This document shows positions 25,839 to 34,748 of a DNA stretch of 64,000 bases, piece after piece. Source of the stretch: SHVO01 sp041919675 (GTDB taxonomy: Bacteria > Pseudomonadota > Alphaproteobacteria > Rhodospirillales > Rhodospirillaceae); the NCBI GenBank assembly GCA_041919675.1, contig JAYRTJ010000006.1, forward strand, positions 4,371 through 68,370, read 5' to 3'. The notes under the pieces were generated by a model. The model was not told the origin of the DNA and ran no database searches. It worked only from the letters and a program-made list of their open reading frames with translations. The position numbers and the translations under genes were made by a program. Each line of letters begins with the position of its first letter. The first letter of the stretch is position 1.

Positions 25839-26863
25839 GCATGACCGACGATACTCCCTCCACGGCGCCAGAATGGGTCGCACGCATGAATGCGGGGCCA
25901 TTGTCGCCGGAATTGCGCGCCGCTTTGGACGCGTGGCTGGCGAAGGACCCGCGGAATCAGGCCGACTTTACCTTGGCGCGCCTCACCTGGACCGTGGCCC
26001 AGAAGCTCAACACCAGCGAAGTCGCGCACAACGAGCTCCGTGCGTTGAACGCCGCCCCGGCCGTCCACGGTTGGGACTGGCGCCGCTTGATTGCGGCGAC
26101 TTTCGGCGCGAGTCCGCGCAGATGGGCGCCGGCCTTCGCGGCCGTCCTGCTCATCGTCGCCGGAGCGGCTTGGCTGGCGAATCCGCCGCGGTCCCCGGAC
26201 GGCATGGCCCTGCTCGACAACGGCCGCAGCGCATCGACGGTCGTGGGCGAGATCTCGAACTATGTGCTTCCGGACGGCTCGAAGGTGACCATCAACGCGC
26301 AGTCGGGCGTCCGCGTGGCGTTCACGCGCGCGCAACGCAAAATCATCCTCGAAAGCGGCGAAGCGTTCTTCGAGGTCCAGCACGACGACACACCCTTTGT
26401 GGTGGTCGCGGGATTGCGCTCGGTCGTCGTCACCGGCACGAAGTTCGACGTAAAGCTGGATTCCTACCGGAGCGGCCTGCAGGTCGCCGTCGTCGAAGGT
26501 CATGTGAATGTCGGCGATCACGAAACCGAAGCGAAGGACGCCGCCAAATTGCAGGCGAACGACGTCTTCCGGTTCTTGGACAACGCTCCGCCCGAGCGCC
26601 TGGCCGTTGCCGCGAACCTGGTTTCGGCCTGGCAGACGCGCCGGTTATATTTCGAGGGCACAACCGTCGGCGACGTCTTGTTCTCGGTCAACCGCTTCGC
26701 GCGAAAGCCGCTGCGGCTGGGCGACCCGCAACTCGCCGAATTGCCGCTGAGCGGCAGCTTTTCCGCCGGCGACACGGATGCGGTGCTGTTTTCCCTGCAC
26801 TCGCTGTACAGGATCGAAGCCAAAGACAGCGGCGACGCCTTGATCCTGGACACGGCGAAGTGA
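25835..26863 (+). CDS. FecR-type anti-sigma protein (second set)
   Basis: The 342-residue protein has an N-terminal sigma-binding region (WVARMNAGPLSPELRAALDA; AWLAKDPRNQADF). One membrane helix follows near residues 97-114 (WAPAFAAVLLIVAGAAWL). The periplasmic FecR domain reads YVLPDGSKVTINAQSGVRVA, ESGEAFFEVQHDDTPFVV and VVTGTKFDVKL. The C-terminal part (TRRLYFEGTTVGDVLFSVNR) resembles the STN-contacting module of FecR proteins. It should relay loading of the divergent receptor to the sigma factor. It converges on the serine-hydrolase gene with an 18-base gap. Confidence 0.92.
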   Translation: MSMTDDTPSTAPEWVARMNAGPLSPELRAALDAWLAKDPRNQADFTLARLTWTVAQKLNTSEVAHNELRALNAAPAVHGWDWRRLIAATFGASPRRWAPAFAAVLLIVAGAAWLANPPRSPDGMALLDNGRSASTVVGEISNYVLPDGSKVTINAQSGVRVAFTRAQRKIILESGEAFFEVQHDDTPFVVVAGLRSVVVTGTKFDVKLDSYRSGLQVAVVEGHVNVGDHETEAKDAAKLQANDVFRFLDNAPPERLAVAANLVSAWQTRRLYFEGTTVGDVLFSVNRFARKPLRLGDPQLAELPLSGSFSAGDTDAVLFSLHSLYRIEAKDSGDALILDTAK

Positions 26864-26881
26864 GCCCGAGATCGTCGATAC

Positions 26882-28486
26882 CTATCCGGCGGCGCGCGTG
26901 AAGATCAGGCTGTAGACGCGGGGACGAATGAAGCGGATTCCCCGCGCCTTCCCGGCGGAATCGCGCACGATCGCGATCAAGCCGTCCGCGTCGCGGTAAA
27001 CGTCGCGGGAAAGAGGCGTGAGCGCCGCCGCCGCGCTGGGACGGTTGACCGGCGCGAGGATAAGGCGCCCCTCCTTTACCGACAGAACCAGTTCACCGTT
27101 CGCTTCCGCACTCGTGTAGCGGCCGGCGAGCGCCTCGAGCTCGGGCAACCGCGGCGCATAGGGATCGACCTTGCGGAAGGTCGTGACTTCGCCGTCGGCG
27201 GTGCGGCTTTCCACGGCGCCGTCCTTGAAGATCATTTCCGCGCCGGCGTTGCGATAGCGGCGCGCGTCCAAACGGACGAGGTCCACCTCACGCTTGCCTT
27301 CGGCGAATTTGAGCGCCCCGCCGCCGGCGACCACCCGCGCGCTGCGGCCCGTACGCTCGTCGATATACAGCCCCTGCGCCTGCGATAATTCCGCGTGAGG
27401 GGCCGCGCCCGCCGCAGGCACAGGCGCCGCGGCCGGCAGGAGCGGCGCGGCCGCCTCGCGACCCACCCGCGCGGCATTGATCTCCTCTCCATTGCAGAGC
27501 ACCGCGACGCTCACCCCTTGAGACGGATAACGGGCGAGCCACGCGCGGTAAGCCGCCGTGCCGCCGCCGTGAGAGATCTCGGCCACGCCGTTGTAGACGC
27601 CGTGCTGGAGCCCGCGCGCATAGGCGATCTTGCGCCCGCTCGTGAGCACCGCCCGCTCTTCCAAATGCCCGGTGACGAATTCTCCGAGCTTTCGCGCCGT
27701 CAGCGCCGCGTTCCACTTGAGAAGGTCGCCTGCCGTTGTCAGCAGGCCGCCATGCCCATATGTGTCTTCGAACGGCATTTCCTGCGTATAACCTTCGGCG
27801 GTCTTCTCGCGATAGGCGACGGCGCGATCGGGCACGACGCGGCGGAAATCGTCGCGCCATGTCGTTTTGCTCATCCCCAGCGGGATGAACATGCGCTCGC
27901 GCGTGAAGGCGGGAAGCGATTTGCCGCTCACGCGCTCGACGATGAAGGCGGCGAGGTTGAAGCCCGTATTGTTGTAGGAATACGCTTCGCCGGGTTTAAA
28001 GTTCAGCGCACGCTGACGGCCGGCGATTTCAAGGACTTCCTGGTTGGTGCGAAATACATAGGAGCGCGGCCAACCGGCGAGGCCGGAGACTTCGCCCCAG
28101 TCGCGCAGGCCGTTCGTGTGACTGAGAAGATGGTTGATCGTAATGGGCGTGCCGTAGTCCGGCAGCTCGGGGATATACTTGCGAATATCGTCGGTGAGCG
28201 CGATTTTGCCCTCCTCGACCAGCATCAGGATCGCCGCCGCGGTAAATTGCTTCGCGATCGATCCCGCTTCCATGACGGTCTCGGGCGTAATGGGCACGGC
28301 ATGCTCGAGGTCGGCCAAGCCGTAAGCCCCAAAAACCGGCGGTTGCCCTTGGCGCGCGACGCCGACCGCGCAGCCGGGCGCCTGCGGATCCTCTCCCTTG
28401 AAAGCCATCGCGGCGTCGGCCGCGTGCGCGCGCAGCGGCGCAATGGCGACGGTGCATAGCAATACCCAGCGCGGTACATAGCGCAT
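26882..28486 (-). CDS. Serine beta-lactamase-like hydrolase
   Basis: The 534-residue protein has a signal peptide ending at RAHAAD. The three motifs of class C/serine penicillin-recognising hydrolases are present: SxxK at Ser76-Lys79 (SIAKQF), Y-x-N at Tyr171-Asn173 (YNN), and HGG near residue 320 (EISHGGGTAAY). A further 160 residues form a beta-rich C-terminal domain (YTSAEANGELVLSVKEGRLI) common in esterase/D-aminopeptidase members. It is probably a periplasmic esterase, amidase or peptidase rather than a resistance enzyme. It is convergent with the second fecR gene and may or may not belong to that system. Confidence 0.88.
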   Translation of the reverse strand: MRYVPRWVLLCTVAIAPLRAHAADAAMAFKGEDPQAPGCAVGVARQGQPPVFGAYGLADLEHAVPITPETVMEAGSIAKQFTAAAILMLVEEGKIALTDDIRKYIPELPDYGTPITINHLLSHTNGLRDWGEVSGLAGWPRSYVFRTNQEVLEIAGRQRALNFKPGEAYSYNNTGFNLAAFIVERVSGKSLPAFTRERMFIPLGMSKTTWRDDFRRVVPDRAVAYREKTAEGYTQEMPFEDTYGHGGLLTTAGDLLKWNAALTARKLGEFVTGHLEERAVLTSGRKIAYARGLQHGVYNGVAEISHGGGTAAYRAWLARYPSQGVSVAVLCNGEEINAARVGREAAAPLLPAAAPVPAAGAAPHAELSQAQGLYIDERTGRSARVVAGGGALKFAEGKREVDLVRLDARRYRNAGAEMIFKDGAVESRTADGEVTTFRKVDPYAPRLPELEALAGRYTSAEANGELVLSVKEGRLILAPVNRPSAAAALTPLSRDVYRDADGLIAIVRDSAGKARGIRFIRPRVYSLIFTRAAG

Positions 28487-28610
28487 GAAGTCCCTCCCCC
28501 GAACTCAGCCCTTGCTCATCCTGGTACGCAGGCCGCCCGCTCCACCCGACAACCGGCTGTCAGGGGACATCGGCAAGAATGAAGCCGTGAGAAAAGGAGA
28601 AAACAAAAAT

Positions 28611-28768
28611 CGACCCCTCCCTGACCCTCCCCTTTCAGGGGAGGGAAAAATTAAACGGGGCCGCCGCCGCTTGATCCTTTTTTCCCTCCCCCTGAAAGGG
28701 GGAGGTTAGGAGGGGGTCGTTTTTTGTTGCTGTTTGCCCTGCCCTTTCAGGGGAGGGAAAAAAGGAAG
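28611..28768. repeat. Dispersed palindromic repeat element (family A)
   Basis: Palindromes of CCCTCCCCT / AGGGGAGGG type occur at 28626-28646, in opposite orientation at 28684-28705, and partly at 28740-28757. A conserved spacer GAAAAATTAAACGGGGCCGC then CGCTTGATCCTTTTTT separates them. The same units recur at 46141-46353. The element lies between the serine-hydrolase start and the stop of the large repeat protein. The rest of the 283-base gap shows nothing else clear. Confidence 0.75.
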
Positions 28769-28769
28769 A

Positions 28770-31700
28770 TCAGTTGATCTGGCTGAGGGGTTTGCCGCCG
28801 ATCATGTCCTTGTAGTCGATCATGAAGGACTTGAACTGTTCGGCCTGCTCGATCTGCTGGCGGACGGCGGCGACATCCATCACGCCGCGTTCGCGCGGCG
28901 TGGTGATGAGCGAGAAGGCGTCGCGGTAGGGCGTGTCGCTCATGGGCACCGTATAGCGCTGGCGCACGCGCACCAGCGTGCGTTCATCGCCCGCCAGCGT
29001 CAGCGCCGTCGCCCAATCCAGGATGATGCGCGCGTTCTGGCCGCTGAGGGTGGTGCCTTCCGGCTCCGGGGCCAGTTCGGACAAGGCCGCGGCGGCATTC
29101 GCCCACTGCTGGGCGCGCCAGTAGATCTCGGCGCGGAGCTGCTTGGTCTCGGGGGTCGTGTCGGTGCCGAGCAGAAGGACGGCTTCATCGACCTTGTTGA
29201 GATCGGTGAGCGCACGGGCTTCAAGACGGCGGCGCTGGGCGTTCAGTTCGCGGCCCGCTTCGGGCGTGGTGGTGTCGTTGAGCACGTCGAGCGCCTTCTG
29301 GGGCTGCTCGTCCAGGAGGTAGATCAGCGCCAACCTCGAGCCGATACGCGCGCGCTCGACGCCGGTGACGCGGAACTGCACCTGACGCTCCAGGAGGAGC
29401 GCGGCCTGCTGCAGAAGGTCGACGGACACGAGGCGGTCCGCGAGCTTGCGGATCATCTCGTCCCCCTTCTCGCCCGGCGGCACGAGCGAGCGGAACTCCT
29501 CGAAAAGACCGATGGACGTGACGGGCGAAAGTTTATCCGCCTCGCCGTCGAGATAGAGTTTCTCGAAGATGCCGGTCATTTTGTTGGCGGCCTCGTTCAC
29601 GCGCTCGTCGCCCGAGAAATAGGACGTGGTGATCTTGAGCGTGCGCAGCGCCGTGCCGTAGTCCTTCTCCTCGCCGTAGAGATCGGCAAGACGCAGGAGC
29701 ATTTCCAGTTCGGTGTGATCGCCGCGCCAGCGGTAGCGCAACTTTTCGAGCCCCTCGATCAACTGCGCGGCGGTGACGGTGCCGAGCTTGTGTTCGAGCT
29801 CGAGACGGTCTCGCGTCGCCAGCACGCTATACATCAGGGACGGGCTCTGTTCGGTCTTGCGGAACTGCTGCAGCGCGACCTGGAGTTCGCCGATCTTCTC
29901 GTTCAGCTTGCCGTCCATATAGTCGATGGCGGCGAGTTCGTTCACGGAGGGCGTCTCTTTGCGGACCATGTCGAGGAAACCCTGCGCGCCGAAATCGTCG
30001 CCGGCGTCGATCGTGGCCTCGACGCCCATGAGCGCCAGCGGGATCTTCACCCGGCGCGGATAGGCGCGGATCAGCGCGCCCGTCTGGATCATGGTTTCGG
30101 CCTGGGCCTTCGGATCGCTGATCTGCGAGCGCGCGGCGGCCAGCCAGAAGTGGGCGTCTTCCTCATTGGCCAGCGTGAAGTGGTTGAAGTCCTCGGCCGC
30201 GTCCTGATAACGGCGCATCATGAACAGCGCCGCCCCGCGCAGGGCGCGGAACTGGGCCGTGTTCTCCATGTCCTGGTCGTTGGCGGCCATCACGCGCAGG
30301 ATCCCGAGCGCTTCCGGATAGAAGCCGTTCACGAATTCAAAGCGGGCGAGGCGCAAACGCGCCTGCTGACGGGTATCGGGGCGCTCGTCGCCGAGGGCGT
30401 ATTGAAGGGCCTGCTTGTTGCGCACGTAGTCGTCGGCGCGGCCGATCTGCCAGTCGGCGATATTGAGCAGCCGCTGCATGTCTTCGTCGCCGCCCAGCGC
30501 ACCGGCGACCTGCATCCCGTCGCGCGAAAGCGCCATGCCGCCGTCGACGTCGATGTCGACGCCCAACCGGGAAGCCTGCGCGCGCACGCCGTCGCTCTTG
30601 GGAACCACGACCACGCCCTGCGCGGTCGCGGGCAGATCGACTTCGGCGAAGGTGCGCTCCGGATAGACCCCGTAGCTGAGCGGAATCACGGGCACGATGA
30701 GCAGATAGTCGCCCACTTCCGGGTCTTCGACGGCGACCGTCCGGCCGGCCTCGGTGATGGGCAGGAAGAGATTCGGCTGTGGACGCTCGAGCTGCGCGTT
30801 GACCTCGATCGCCTGGGTCGGGCGCAGCGGCAGGGCGCGGAAGTCGAGCACCCAGTCGAGGCCGTCGCGGCGCGTCGTCGGGTTGATGTCCGGACGCGTG
30901 ACCATGCGCAAGATGGTGTTGTTGCGGTACGGCAACTGCTCGACGAACGTGATGTAGGGCGCGCCGTCCTTGGCGAGCCTGGCGACATCGACCTGCTGAT
31001 AACGGTCGAACACGACCCACAGGAATTCGGCGCGGCGGAAGACGGCGGCGGCGGAGGGTTCCGTCCAGGGAATGGTGAGGCTGACTTCGGCGGGCCGCGA
31101 GGTCAGCGGATCGACGCGGCCGTTTTGAGCCGCGCGCGTGACGCGGTTGCCGGACGCGTCGACTTCGGTCTTGGCGTTGATCTGGCCCTTGAGCGCGGCG
31201 GCGGCGTCCTGCGAGCCCTGCAGCGGACGCGGCGCGGGCGGCGCCGGCTTGGCGGCGGCGACTTGCGGTTCGGGCTTCGCCGGCGCGGGTTTGGCGGCTT
31301 CGGGTTTGGCGGCGGGCGGTGTGGGCGCCGCGCCGGCCGCGCCGGCCGGACGCGCGACGGCCGCCTGCTGCTGCGGCGCCGGCGCGTTGGTGAGATCAAT
31401 GGCGATGGTATTGCCGGTCGCCAGATCGTTCACCGCAAGCGCGGCGGCGTGCGGAATGATGAGCGTGGTCTGGCCGCTGTCGTAGGAGACACGCGCGCCT
31501 TTATTCGCCGCCGGCAGGCGCTGATTGAGGCTGGCGAGATTGAGCGTGCCTGTGCCCTGGAAGACGATGGCGACAGTCTCGCCGCGGCGCTCGATGCGAT
31601 AGCCCGGACGCGACTGCGGCCAATCGAACGCCACACGGAAGAACGCCGGATGCTGGCCCGTGCGCACGGCGACGGCGCGGGCGCCGGCCGGCGCATTAGG

Positions 31701-32114
31701 ATTGGCGGGGGGATTGGTCGCCGCATTGGCCGGGGGCGCCGGTTTTGCGGCAGCGGTCTGCACGGGCGGCCCAATGAGATCGACCACCACCGCAGAGCCG
31801 ACGGTAAAGGTCCGCATGGTGACATTCGGGCGCAGCGGGAAAGCGATGGTGCGCTGGTCGGGGCTGACGCGCGGCGGGCCGGAGATATAGGCGCCGAGGG
31901 CTTGCGCGATCGCCGCGGGCGTCATGGTGACGCTGCGTTCGAACTGGACGACAAGATCCCCGCCCAGCACGTCGGCGGAGTAGCGCACCGGCCGATCCCA
32001 TTCAAAGGCGACACGCCCGTAACCGTCGCGCGCGGCGAAGCGCACGGCGTCGGCGAAGGCGGGCGCGCTGCAAAGGATCGAGATCACAAGGACAAGTGAA
32101 AGGCGTTTCATCAT
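28770..32114 (-). CDS. Large periplasmic TPR-repeat protein of the motor locus
   Basis: The protein is 1114 residues from ATG 32114, which overlaps the upstream stop (ATGATGA). The signal peptide is MMKRLSLVLVISILCSAPAF. Residues 22-300 are beta-rich with repeated VRFAARDGYGRVAFEWDR- and FRVAFDWPQSRPGYRI-like segments resembling AMIN modules. A Pro/Ala-rich linker follows (about 280-345), then another beta region. From about residue 590 to the end come helical repeats of TPR type (EALGILRVMAANDQDMENTA; DDFGAQGFLDMVRKETPSVN). Translational coupling to the two MotB-like genes places it with the stator. AMIN-like domains bind peptidoglycan, so it may anchor or organise stator units; this is inference. 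Confidence 0.8.
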   Translation of the reverse strand: MMKRLSLVLVISILCSAPAFADAVRFAARDGYGRVAFEWDRPVRYSADVLGGDLVVQFERSVTMTPAAIAQALGAYISGPPRVSPDQRTIAFPLRPNVTMRTFTVGSAVVVDLIGPPVQTAAAKPAPPANAATNPPANPNAPAGARAVAVRTGQHPAFFRVAFDWPQSRPGYRIERRGETVAIVFQGTGTLNLASLNQRLPAANKGARVSYDSGQTTLIIPHAAALAVNDLATGNTIAIDLTNAPAPQQQAAVARPAGAAGAAPTPPAAKPEAAKPAPAKPEPQVAAAKPAPPAPRPLQGSQDAAAALKGQINAKTEVDASGNRVTRAAQNGRVDPLTSRPAEVSLTIPWTEPSAAAVFRRAEFLWVVFDRYQQVDVARLAKDGAPYITFVEQLPYRNNTILRMVTRPDINPTTRRDGLDWVLDFRALPLRPTQAIEVNAQLERPQPNLFLPITEAGRTVAVEDPEVGDYLLIVPVIPLSYGVYPERTFAEVDLPATAQGVVVVPKSDGVRAQASRLGVDIDVDGGMALSRDGMQVAGALGGDEDMQRLLNIADWQIGRADDYVRNKQALQYALGDERPDTRQQARLRLARFEFVNGFYPEALGILRVMAANDQDMENTAQFRALRGAALFMMRRYQDAAEDFNHFTLANEEDAHFWLAAARSQISDPKAQAETMIQTGALIRAYPRRVKIPLALMGVEATIDAGDDFGAQGFLDMVRKETPSVNELAAIDYMDGKLNEKIGELQVALQQFRKTEQSPSLMYSVLATRDRLELEHKLGTVTAAQLIEGLEKLRYRWRGDHTELEMLLRLADLYGEEKDYGTALRTLKITTSYFSGDERVNEAANKMTGIFEKLYLDGEADKLSPVTSIGLFEEFRSLVPPGEKGDEMIRKLADRLVSVDLLQQAALLLERQVQFRVTGVERARIGSRLALIYLLDEQPQKALDVLNDTTTPEAGRELNAQRRRLEARALTDLNKVDEAVLLLGTDTTPETKQLRAEIYWRAQQWANAAAALSELAPEPEGTTLSGQNARIILDWATALTLAGDERTLVRVRQRYTVPMSDTPYRDAFSLITTPRERGVMDVAAVRQQIEQAEQFKSFMIDYKDMIGGKPLSQIN

Positions 32115-32878
32115 GATCCGGGTTGCTCCGGCATGACGAGAATCTGGATCTGCTCGACGTTGCCGGCGGGCGCCTTGCGGCCCAGCACGGTGATTTCCTT
32201 GTCGTAGCCGGCGGCGGCGAACGCATCGGCGACGGTATTGGCGCGCGTGATCGCGAGATGCCATGCTTCGGCATCGGTGTCGGCGTCGGCGCGCGCGGCT
32301 TGCGCCTGCGGCGCCGCGGCGGCCTGGCCGACGATGGCAATACGGTTATGCAGGTTGCTCAACACACCGCCCAAGTCAAAAACGCGCCGGCGCGCAGCGT
32401 CGGAAAATCCGCTGGATCCCGCATCGAATAAGCCCTCACCGGCGCCCGAGGCCGGCCAGGACAGGATAAGATATTGCGGGGTCGCGCGGAACTGGACATC
32501 GGCGAGGCTGGCCTGTTTTGCGAAGGCGGGACGCAGAACCGCTTCCAGGTAGCTGAGGTTGTCCCCGGGCACCGCCGCCACTTCCGGAAGGCGCGGCGCG
32601 TTCGCGTCCGGCAGGCCGCCCGCGAAGGCTTCGCCATATGACCGGGCGACGGGAATGAAGCGCACCATGTCGATCTTGGCCATGGAGAACAAGAGGACAA
32701 AAAACGTGAGCAGGATCGTCATCAAGTCGACGATGGTGATGAGCCATGGGCGCGCGGGGCCGGGATTGCGCTCGACCTTCGGGGCGTTGATCCGCTTGCC
32801 GAGGATGGGCAGATCCTGGATGTGCTCCGCGAGCGGGCGGAAACGCGCGTGATGCGACATGTGATTGAGGGCGTTCAT
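32111..32878 (-). CDS. MotB-like stator protein with conserved membrane Asp
   Basis: The 255-residue protein has a short cytoplasmic N-terminus and one membrane helix at residues 45-67 (WLITIVDLMTILLTFFVLLF). Asp51 sits at the position of the ion-binding Asp of MotB/PomB. The periplasmic part has an OmpA-like pattern (FSDAARRRVFDLGGVLSNLH; ITRANTVADAFAAAGYDKEI), ending short and without a full peptidoglycan-binding NX2LSX2RA motif. It should be the B subunit of a flagellar stator. The upstream paralogue overlaps its start by four bases. No motA is in this window, so its partner must be encoded elsewhere. Confidence 0.85.
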   Translation of the reverse strand: MNALNHMSHHARFRPLAEHIQDLPILGKRINAPKVERNPGPARPWLITIVDLMTILLTFFVLLFSMAKIDMVRFIPVARSYGEAFAGGLPDANAPRLPEVAAVPGDNLSYLEAVLRPAFAKQASLADVQFRATPQYLILSWPASGAGEGLFDAGSSGFSDAARRRVFDLGGVLSNLHNRIAIVGQAAAAPQAQAARADADTDAEAWHLAITRANTVADAFAAAGYDKEITVLGRKAPAGNVEQIQILVMPEQPGS

Positions 32879-33636
32879 CCGCCGACGCCCTCCGGGCTAC
32901 GGAGAGCGGGCTTGCGCCCCCCCGCGAGGCGCGTAATCACGTCGTCGCCATCGTCGAGCAAAAGGAAGCTGAAGCGCAGCAACGCCTCGCCGCTGGTCTG
33001 CCCGCCGACCGGTTTCAGGATGCCGACCGAGAGCGACGCCGGGGCGAGGCCGTGCGCCATGAGGCGCTCGGCGAGCAGCGCGACATTGGTTTCAGGATGC
33101 GAGGCGCGCAGCGCGAGTTCGGCGCGATAACCGCGCACGCCGCTGTCGATCACGCCGGCGATGCCGGCGAGGATGGCGTCGCCTTCCGCGACATGCTGCG
33201 GATCGGCGAACAGCGCGAACGGCACTTCGATATCGACGCGGTCGTTGCCGATGTTCCAGACGGTGCGCGTGCGCCATGTGTCTTCGGCCGCGATCACGGG
33301 CGCGAACACCTGCGCGACGGACGCCCGCAGGAGATCGACGGCGCGGCGGCGTTCTTCCTCGAGCATGCGCGCCTGGGAAATCGAATCCGCGGCGGCGGTT
33401 GAACTCGCCGGTTGTGCGGCGGAAGCGGGCGCCGGCGCGACCACGGTCGCGCGCGTTTGACTGGCCAGCGAGGTCATGACGGCGAAGAACGCCATGAGCA
33501 GGAAGTTGAGGGCGAGCAAGGTGATCATGACGCGGTCGCGATTGGCTTCGCCGCGCGCGGCCTCGCTGAGCATCTCCGGTGCATCCGGATATGCTTCGTA
33601 GAGAGTCTCCCGCGCTGTTGGATAGGCGCCGCTCAA
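32875..33636 (-). CDS. MotB-like protein lacking the membrane Asp
   Basis: The 253-residue protein has the same layout as its downstream neighbour: one membrane helix at about residues 36-58 (VMITLLALNFLLMAFFAVMT), an Ala/Pro linker and an OmpA-like periplasmic region (GIAGVIDSGVRGYRAELALR; ERLMAHGLAPASLSVGIL). Aligned on the shared Phe-Phe pair, the ion-binding Asp is replaced by Ala, and no acidic residue lies in the helix. It cannot conduct ions as MotB does. It may form a mixed dimer with the neighbour or scaffold the stator. Start codons overlap through the series (33636 to 28770), indicating one transcript. Confidence 0.72.
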   Translation of the reverse strand: MSGAYPTARETLYEAYPDAPEMLSEAARGEANRDRVMITLLALNFLLMAFFAVMTSLASQTRATVVAPAPASAAQPASSTAAADSISQARMLEEERRRAVDLLRASVAQVFAPVIAAEDTWRTRTVWNIGNDRVDIEVPFALFADPQHVAEGDAILAGIAGVIDSGVRGYRAELALRASHPETNVALLAERLMAHGLAPASLSVGILKPVGGQTSGEALLRFSFLLLDDGDDVITRLAGGRKPALRSPEGVGG

Positions 33637-33896
33637 ACTTCAGAACCCCGCTTGGCCGAAGGCACACCTCCGGCCGGAATACCCACGTGTTTTCAGGAGC
33701 CTATGGGCGAATGGTGAATGCGGGGTTAAACCGGGAAAAAATTGCCCAGGGTGCGGAGAATGCCGCCCATATTCTCCGCATATTATACGGAAAATATGAT
33801 TTACATTCATCGGCATAGCGGCTGGCCCTATTTTTTGGCAGCACGATTGAGCCGAAGCCATTGCGCGCTTCCGCACGCCGGGTTGAGATCGGCGCT
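33637..33896. other. Intergenic region between the two motor gene groups
   Basis: The 260 bases hold an AT-rich stretch at 33781-33806 (TATTATACGGAAAATATGAT) that could carry the promoter of the minus-strand MotB-like series, plus the inverted repeat listed separately. No reading frame here looks coding. Confidence 0.5.
33752..33780 (-). terminator. Perfect 10-bp inverted repeat after motE
   Basis: TGCGGAGAAT (33752-33761) and ATTCTCCGCA (33771-33780) form a perfect stem around nine bases. On the minus strand it follows the motE gene and precedes AATTTTTT about ten bases on, so it may terminate the fliL-motE transcript. An operator role for the MotB-like series is also possible. Confidence 0.5.
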
Positions 33897-34739
33897 TTAA
33901 CGCGGCTGGGGTTTGGCGGCGGCGGGCGGCGGCGCGGGTGTTTCGGCGGCGCTGAGTTGTTTGCGCGCGGTCAGTTCTTCCGTCAGCGCCACGGCGCGGC
34001 GGGAGTCCATGGCGGCCAGGATGGGGGCGACCTTGGCGTCTTTCATCTTCTGCACGACCCCGACCAGGATCGGCATTTCGAGCGTGTCGAAGATGCGCGC
34101 GGCGTCCTTCGGCTTCATGACGCTATAGACGCGCACGAGCTGGTCGATCTCTTCCTGCTTCTGGGCGTCGTACTGCTTCAAAAGGCCTTGGATATTCTTT
34201 TCCAGGTCCTGGAGCTGGGCGATCTTGCCTTCGATGCGCGCTTCGGCGGCCTTCAGAAGACCGTCTTTGGCTTCCACTTCGCGTTCGCGGCGCTCGATGG
34301 TTTCACGGCGCTCGGCAAGGCGTTGCAGGGTATCGATCTCGGACTTGGTGAGGTTCGCCGGATCGAAGTTGAGCATCGGCGGCGGACCGCTTTCAGCGGG
34401 GGCGGCGGCTTCAGCGGGCGCGGCGGCGCCTTCAGCCGGCGCAGCGGGAGCCGCAGCGTCAGGCGCAGCGGCCGGCTTGGCGGCGTTATTCGGAGCGGCG
34501 GCTTGCGCAAAAGCCGCCGACTGTTCCATCACGAAAGACACGAGGCGTGTTTCGCCCGCGACTTCCTTGACGATGACCTGAAGCTTGAACCCGAGCATGC
34601 CGACGGCGGCGACGATCAACACCGGCAGCAGGCGGAACGACGGCGCCTTGCCGAGACGGCCGGTCATGGCGGACGCGCCCTGCTCGCGCAAAGTGCGCGG
34701 ACGCGTCCGGGGCGGCATGTCGTAGGGGTGCTGGTTCAT
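33897..34739 (-). CDS. motE: MotE-family periplasmic motor chaperone
   Basis: The 280-residue protein has a basic N-terminus, one membrane helix at about residues 36-54 (FRLLPVLIVAAVGMLGFKLQ) and an Ala/Pro-rich spacer. A long coiled coil follows at about 130-200 (LAERRETIERREREVEAKDG), then an MgtE-N-like domain (YSVMKPKDAARIFDTLEMPI; DAKVAPILAAMDSRRAVALT). This arrangement is that of MotE, which in rhizobia stabilises the periplasmic motor protein MotC. It starts nine bases after the DUF6468 stop and is the last gene of the fliL-fliM-DUF6468-motE group. Confidence 0.87.
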   Translation of the reverse strand: MNQHPYDMPPRTRPRTLREQGASAMTGRLGKAPSFRLLPVLIVAAVGMLGFKLQVIVKEVAGETRLVSFVMEQSAAFAQAAAPNNAAKPAAAPDAAAPAAPAEGAAAPAEAAAPAESGPPPMLNFDPANLTKSEIDTLQRLAERRETIERREREVEAKDGLLKAAEARIEGKIAQLQDLEKNIQGLLKQYDAQKQEEIDQLVRVYSVMKPKDAARIFDTLEMPILVGVVQKMKDAKVAPILAAMDSRRAVALTEELTARKQLSAAETPAPPPAAAKPQPR

Positions 34740-34748
34740 TGTTCCAAA

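Noticed and set aside
28734..32099. An open frame of about 1120 codons on the plus strand, antisense to the large TPR protein
   Set aside because: High-GC codon bias leaves long antisense frames open. The minus-strand reading has a signal peptide, AMIN-like and TPR repeats and overlapping neighbours; the plus-strand reading is low-complexity and Arg/Asp-rich.
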